DNA of 9,150 bases from Promethearchaeia archaeon (lineage in GTDB: Archaea > Asgardarchaeota > Lokiarchaeia > Sigyniarchaeales > SOKP01), in NCBI GenBank assembly GCA_029856445.1, contig JAHQWY010000130.1, forward strand, positions 1-9,150. Reading direction: 5' to 3'. Within the stretch, counting starts at the first letter, position 1, and every line of letters starts with the position of its first letter. The position numbers and the translations under genes are program-made. The notes beneath the pieces are model-generated. The model searched no databases. It was given only the letters and a program-made list of their open reading frames with translations, and was not told the DNA's origin. This document shows, piece by piece, positions 5,701 to 9,150 of the stretch.

Positions 5701-6507
5701 ATGAGAATGTTTGAGTCTTTTAAACAATCATTTACAGCTAAATTACTATTAATCATTGTTATAGTGTGGGCAATTCTTGCTATAATATTTGGTTTTACTG
5801 ATCTAGAGCTATCTAAAGCAGTGGTGGATGAAAACTCAGCATGGGGGATCTTTGGAAGGGATTATGGTGAAGTTCCGGGATATGCTTTGATAGCAATAGC
5901 GTTAGCAACTTTTTTAGGAAGTTTTAATGATAATTTAAATTTGCAGAAAATACCTGCTTATATCTCTATAATTGTTGGAATCTTTTTTATCATATTTGCA
6001 AGTGGAAAGACAGATTTTTATACAGGATGGAGTTTGATTGTCCCAATGATATTTTACATTATTTTTACCTGGAATAAAGATTGGAAGAGTTATAGAAATT
6101 TAGCAGGAATAGTTTCACTATTAGCTATTATCAATCCTTTAACATTTGTTCAAATTGTTAAAATATTCTGGGGGAGAGTTCGGTTTAGAGACCTTACTCC
6201 CGGTTTTACAGATTATACTCCTTGGTTTTTACCACAGGGAATTACTGGAAATCGAAGCTTTCCAAGTGGTCATACTGCAATGGGATGGATGTTTTTACCC
6301 TTATTGATTATGTTAATAGATCGAAAGACCATGGATTACATTAAGATTTCATTCTCTTTTTTAATATTTGGGTGGGGTATATTTGTCGGTTTATCTCGTA
6401 TTGTAATTGGGGCCCATTACGCTTCAGATGTTTTGTTTTCCACAGGAATGGCTTCTGTTATTACAATTCTATTATATGAAAAATTATATGTTAAAGAAGA
6501 AGAATAA
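5701..6507 (+). CDS. PAP2-family membrane phosphatase
   Basis: A 268-residue polytopic membrane protein of the type-2 phosphatidic acid phosphatase superfamily, which removes phosphate from lipid phosphates or polyprenyl pyrophosphates through a phospho-His intermediate. All three signature motifs are present: K154-x6-R161 (KIFWGRVRF, with Phe in place of the usual Pro), PSGH (188-191, His191 acid/base), and SR-x5-H-x3-D (S232, R233, nucleophile H239, D243). Spans are predicted near 13-31, 60-74, 86-101, 108-123, 133-152, 193-206, 216-232 and 244-259. The WGRVRFRD to TPWFLPQGITGN stretch resembles a PAP2 subfamily I associate with Firmicutes, so bacterial origin is possible. ATG at 5701 or the second Met at 5707 could start it; AGGT (5697-5700) is better spaced for 5707. 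It follows the GDPD gene and may dephosphorylate a lipid product. Confidence 0.92.
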   Translation: MRMFESFKQSFTAKLLLIIVIVWAILAIIFGFTDLELSKAVVDENSAWGIFGRDYGEVPGYALIAIALATFLGSFNDNLNLQKIPAYISIIVGIFFIIFASGKTDFYTGWSLIVPMIFYIIFTWNKDWKSYRNLAGIVSLLAIINPLTFVQIVKIFWGRVRFRDLTPGFTDYTPWFLPQGITGNRSFPSGHTAMGWMFLPLLIMLIDRKTMDYIKISFSFLIFGWGIFVGLSRIVIGAHYASDVLFSTGMASVITILLYEKLYVKEEE

Positions 6508-6582
6508 ATTTTTCATTTTTGTAAAAGCTTAAATTTCTATGAGTAAAATAATAAATTGAAAGTAGAAGAAAAATCTGATAAA

Positions 6583-6595
6583 TTAATTTTAAAAA
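6583..6595 (+). promoter_or_regulatory. TATA-like box of the permease gene
   Basis: TTAATTTTAAAAA is centred about 21 bases before the ATG at 6609, near the spacing expected for a leaderless start. No Shine-Dalgarno sequence is present. The 101-base gap to the PAP2 gene, with a T-rich stretch at 6508-6522, suggests separate transcription. Confidence 0.35.
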
Positions 6596-6608
6596 GCGTG
6601 TAAATTCA

Positions 6609-8360
6609 ATGAAGCTGGTTGGATCTTATAAATTAGATTTTAAACGACAAGGTCTATTAAAAAACCTAATTATCTCATTTCTTATAGCGTTTTTAACATT
6701 ATTCATAGGGATAACAATAAATTTTATTCTTGTATATAATATGTCCGATCATGTAATTTTAAATCATTTACCAAGTCATTACACTCAAGAGCAATATTTA
6801 GCATTGCGTCATCAACTTGGATTTGATCAACCAATGATTATTCAATATTTTAGATTTATTTCAGACCTATTTTCAGGAAAATGGTATATCTCCACTTCTA
6901 TTAATAGAGGACAACCAGTTAGGGATCTCATTTCGGAGTTAATACCCCGAATGATTCCCTATTTATTACCTACTATATTAGGACTTGTAATAGGAATAAT
7001 TCTTGGAAAAATAGCATTTAAATTTAGGAAAAGATGGGTAGATAAAGTAATTCAGGCATTTTTTATTATTGGGATTTCAATCCCTATATTTTCCCTTGGA
7101 TTGATATTACAATATAATTTTGCTTATCGATGGGATTTGGTACCCCCTATAGGATTTCAAGGTGTTAAATACTATATATTACCAGGAATAGCGTTAAGTG
7201 TATTAATTATAGCTCTTATCACTATGCAAACTCGATCTGGTTTGGAAACGGAATCAAATGAGAAATCAGTAATCTCAAATACAATAACAACAGGGATACC
7301 CTTTGGCTTTATTATTGCTTTCTACTTTATAATAGAAATCGTGTTTAACCAATATAGTATTAGTATACTATTTATGAGGGCTCTAGTAGACAATGATTTT
7401 TATGTAATTAAAGCGGTACTGTTTATAATCATCATTCTTTTCGTGTTAGTTACATTCATCTCTAATATTATTTTCAGCATCCTTAAATCTACATCCTTTA
7501 CTAAACAAAACTCTTTAGAAGATGATTCCTCTCAAATACTATATAATAAATTAGATCAAACAGAAAAAGATCCTGAAACTGAACCTAAAAGAGATATAAA
7601 AGATTATTTAAAACGTATAGCGGAATCCCCTTTCATTATGATTGGCTCCATTTTAGTTCTCTTAATAGTTATTGGTGCCCTGTTTCCCCAATTAATTTCA
7701 GGATATTCACGTGAAGAAGCTGATGGTATTGGGCTTATCGAGTGGGAATCTCCTTCTCCAGATCATCCGTTAGGAACAACTTTGTTTGGAAGAGATGTAT
7801 TAGCACGGATATTATGGGGTACTTGGGATGTATTAGTATTTGGTTTAGGTGCTATTCTTATTGGCGTGCTTGGAGGAGTTATATTCGGTTATATTGCTGG
7901 CATTCATAAATGGACTAAAACAGCAATTATGGTATTGATGATTCCGATCTTTATTATACCAAATATACTTCTCATTATTTTAACTGTTAATAATTTTGGC
8001 AGACATTTTGAGATCCTGATGCTAACAGTTGGAATTTTACTAATTCCTAGCTTTACACAAATAATAGATAAATCCCCAATACGGAAGAGTAATATCAAAC
8101 CTTTACTGAAAAAAGTAGTTATATATATTCCATTAGAATTAGCCCTTGTTATCTTAATTTATGAATCAATAGGATTTTTAGGATTTTCTGATCCCAGATA
8201 CTTTGGATTAGGTAGAGATGTTGATCTTGCGAGAGCACACATTATTGATGCTTTTCATGCGTTATTTTGGCCCGGACTTTATATCTTTTTCTTAGTAGTG
8301 GGGTTTGTTTCATTACATGTAGGTCTTAAAAATACTTTTTTAGATCACTTGGATTCATAA
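6609..8360 (+). CDS. Fused DppB-DppC-type ABC transporter permease with degenerate EAA loops
   Basis: A 583-residue membrane protein joining the two permeases of a peptide/nickel-type ABC importer. Residues 1-292 are DppB-like: a first span (18-42), LRHQLGFDQPMIIQYFRF (66-83), LFSGKWYIS, PVRDLISELIPRMIPY (103-118), and spans around 119-133, 149-167, 190-206, 231-245 and 265-291. A hydrophilic linker (about 293-335, many Glu, Asp, Lys) follows. Residues 336-583 are DppC-like: a span at 340-358, DHPLGTTLFGRDVLARIL (385-402), then spans and ESIGFLGFSDP near the end. Both EAA loops look wrong. After TRSG (208-211) the expected A-R-A-x-G helix and the following stretch are missing, about 20 residues short. 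In the second half the loop around 484-505 has no E-A-A-x-x-x-G and is several residues short. These loops normally dock the ATPase. No ATPase or substrate-binding gene adjoins. It may be a specialised or non-transporting relative. Confidence 0.85.
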   Translation: MKLVGSYKLDFKRQGLLKNLIISFLIAFLTLFIGITINFILVYNMSDHVILNHLPSHYTQEQYLALRHQLGFDQPMIIQYFRFISDLFSGKWYISTSINRGQPVRDLISELIPRMIPYLLPTILGLVIGIILGKIAFKFRKRWVDKVIQAFFIIGISIPIFSLGLILQYNFAYRWDLVPPIGFQGVKYYILPGIALSVLIIALITMQTRSGLETESNEKSVISNTITTGIPFGFIIAFYFIIEIVFNQYSISILFMRALVDNDFYVIKAVLFIIIILFVLVTFISNIIFSILKSTSFTKQNSLEDDSSQILYNKLDQTEKDPETEPKRDIKDYLKRIAESPFIMIGSILVLLIVIGALFPQLISGYSREEADGIGLIEWESPSPDHPLGTTLFGRDVLARILWGTWDVLVFGLGAILIGVLGGVIFGYIAGIHKWTKTAIMVLMIPIFIIPNILLIILTVNNFGRHFEILMLTVGILLIPSFTQIIDKSPIRKSNIKPLLKKVVIYIPLELALVILIYESIGFLGFSDPRYFGLGRDVDLARAHIIDAFHALFWPGLYIFFLVVGFVSLHVGLKNTFLDHLDS

Positions 8361-8372
8361 AGATTACCTGAA

Positions 8373-8412
8373 AATAATCGATAAACGATTATTAAAATAC
8401 CTTTTTTTTTTT
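8373..8412 (+). terminator. Hairpin plus T-tract terminator after the permease gene
   Basis: AATAATCG (8373-8380) and CGATTATT (8386-8393) form a perfect 8-bp stem with a 5-base loop. It is followed after a short A-rich gap by eleven T (8402-8412). It lies 12 bases after the permease stop codon and separates that transcript from the MBL gene. Confidence 0.6.
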
Positions 8413-8505
8413 AATTTTTAAGCGATAATTTTATTTAGAAACCATATAATAAAAAAGTAAAAATATGTTAGATAAGAATAAAAATTAAATAAGATTAAGT
8501 GAGTT

Positions 8506-9150
8506 ATGAAAGAAGTTTTTAAAGATGTATATCATCTAGGAGATTCTGGTTGTTCAGTTTTTCTAGTTGATACTCATAGTGAAGATGGGCTTGTTTTAAT
8601 TGATTGCGGAATGAGTTTGGAGATGATTAAAAGAATAAAAAAAAAGGGATTAAATCCCATGGACATTAAACATTGTATTATCACTCACTTTCATATCGAT
8701 CATATAGCTATATGCTCAGACCTCAAACGATTCAACGAAAAGGTCAATTTTTATGCGCATGACTTGGATGCTACTGCAATAGAAGAAGAAGGTCATGGTA
8801 GAGAAACAGTGGCTTCATGGTATGGCGTGAAATATAAGCCTATAAAATTAGCAAAAAGATTTAAAGGAGATGAAACATTAAAACTAGGACAATATAATTT
8901 CGAATGTATTCACACCCCTGGGCATACTCCTGGTTCAATTTCGATTCTAATACTTATAGGAGATACTAAAATTCTTTTTGGTCAAGATGTCCATGGACCA
9001 ATTATTCCAGGGATTAGTAATGTTGCAGATTATCAGAATTCTCTTAAAAAGCTTTTAAATCTAAATGCTGATATATTATGTGAAGGTCACTTTGGGATAT
9101 TTCGACCTGCTAGTGAAGTAAAACGATATATAGAGAGTTACATTGAGTAA
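8506..9150 (+). CDS. Metallo-beta-lactamase-fold hydrolase
   Basis: A 214-residue cytoplasmic MBL-fold enzyme, complete to a TAA that ends exactly at the window edge. The binuclear metal site is intact: THFHIDH (60-66, giving H61, H63, D65 and H66), H140 in TPGHTPGS (137-144), D161 in FGQDVHGP, and H195 in EGHFG. LIDCGMS (31-37) is the usual strand-turn of the fold. The size and order fit the broad glyoxalase-II-like MBL group, but there is nothing to name the substrate: thioester, lactone, lipid or nucleic-acid hydrolysis are all possible in this superfamily. There is no signal peptide and no flavodiiron or rhodanese fusion. A weak GTGAG (8499-8503) sits close to the ATG, and an AT-rich element about 20 bases upstream suggests its own promoter. 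The upstream terminator separates it from the permease. Confidence 0.9.
   Translation: MKEVFKDVYHLGDSGCSVFLVDTHSEDGLVLIDCGMSLEMIKRIKKKGLNPMDIKHCIITHFHIDHIAICSDLKRFNEKVNFYAHDLDATAIEEEGHGRETVASWYGVKYKPIKLAKRFKGDETLKLGQYNFECIHTPGHTPGSISILILIGDTKILFGQDVHGPIIPGISNVADYQNSLKKLLNLNADILCEGHFGIFRPASEVKRYIESYIE

Noticed and set aside
6508..6608. Possible ATPase or binding-protein gene near the permease
   Set aside because: No frame with Walker or lipobox motifs exists here or between 8361 and 8505; these gaps hold only promoter and terminator sequence.

Overview
The window is strongly AT-rich DNA with short A/T-dense intergenic regions, TATA-like boxes about 20-27 bases before several start codons, and few clear Shine-Dalgarno sequences. 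It encodes an MglA/Ras-like small GTPase, a probable longin-like/winged-helix protein and a seven-span membrane protein of unknown family. Together these suggest an archaeon, most likely of the Asgard group (Promethearchaeota; Lokiarchaeia-like). This is inference from gene content and promoter style. No rRNA, tRNA, CRISPR array or insertion sequence was seen.

Layout. The first 53 bases hold the 5' end of a leftward gene that leaves the window. It diverges from a rightward MglA-like GTPase (243-935). Leftward genes follow: a 7-TM protein (974-1726), a 363-residue protein with an apparent longin/roadblock-type N-terminus and two winged-helix-like segments (1847-2938), two small hypothetical proteins (3160-3420 and a doubtful one at 3663-3836), and a VTT/DedA-family membrane protein (3944-4792). 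From 4895 everything reads rightward: a glycerophosphodiester phosphodiesterase (4895-5626), a PAP2 phosphatase (5701-6507), a fused DppB-DppC-type ABC permease (6609-8360), a hairpin/T-tract terminator (8373-8412) and a metallo-beta-lactamase-fold hydrolase (8506-9150) whose stop codon is the last base of the window.

How the genes may work together. VTT protein, GDPD and PAP2 phosphatase lie side by side, and all three families act on membrane lipids (scrambling/flipping, head-group hydrolysis, lipid-phosphate hydrolysis). They look like a membrane-lipid turnover neighbourhood, with the first two sharing a 100-base divergent promoter that carries a 10-bp direct repeat. The GTPase, 7-TM protein and longin-like protein could belong to the GTPase/longin signalling or trafficking repertoire typical of Asgard archaea, but only proximity supports a link.

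Most unusual points. (1) The one-chain DppB-DppC permease appears to have lost or shortened the cytoplasmic EAA loop, the ATPase docking site, in both halves, and no ATPase or binding-protein gene lies beside it. (2) The longin-like plus winged-helix protein. (3) The GDPD has Asp where the third metal-binding Glu is expected. (4) Several intergenic inverted or direct repeats sit on predicted promoters.
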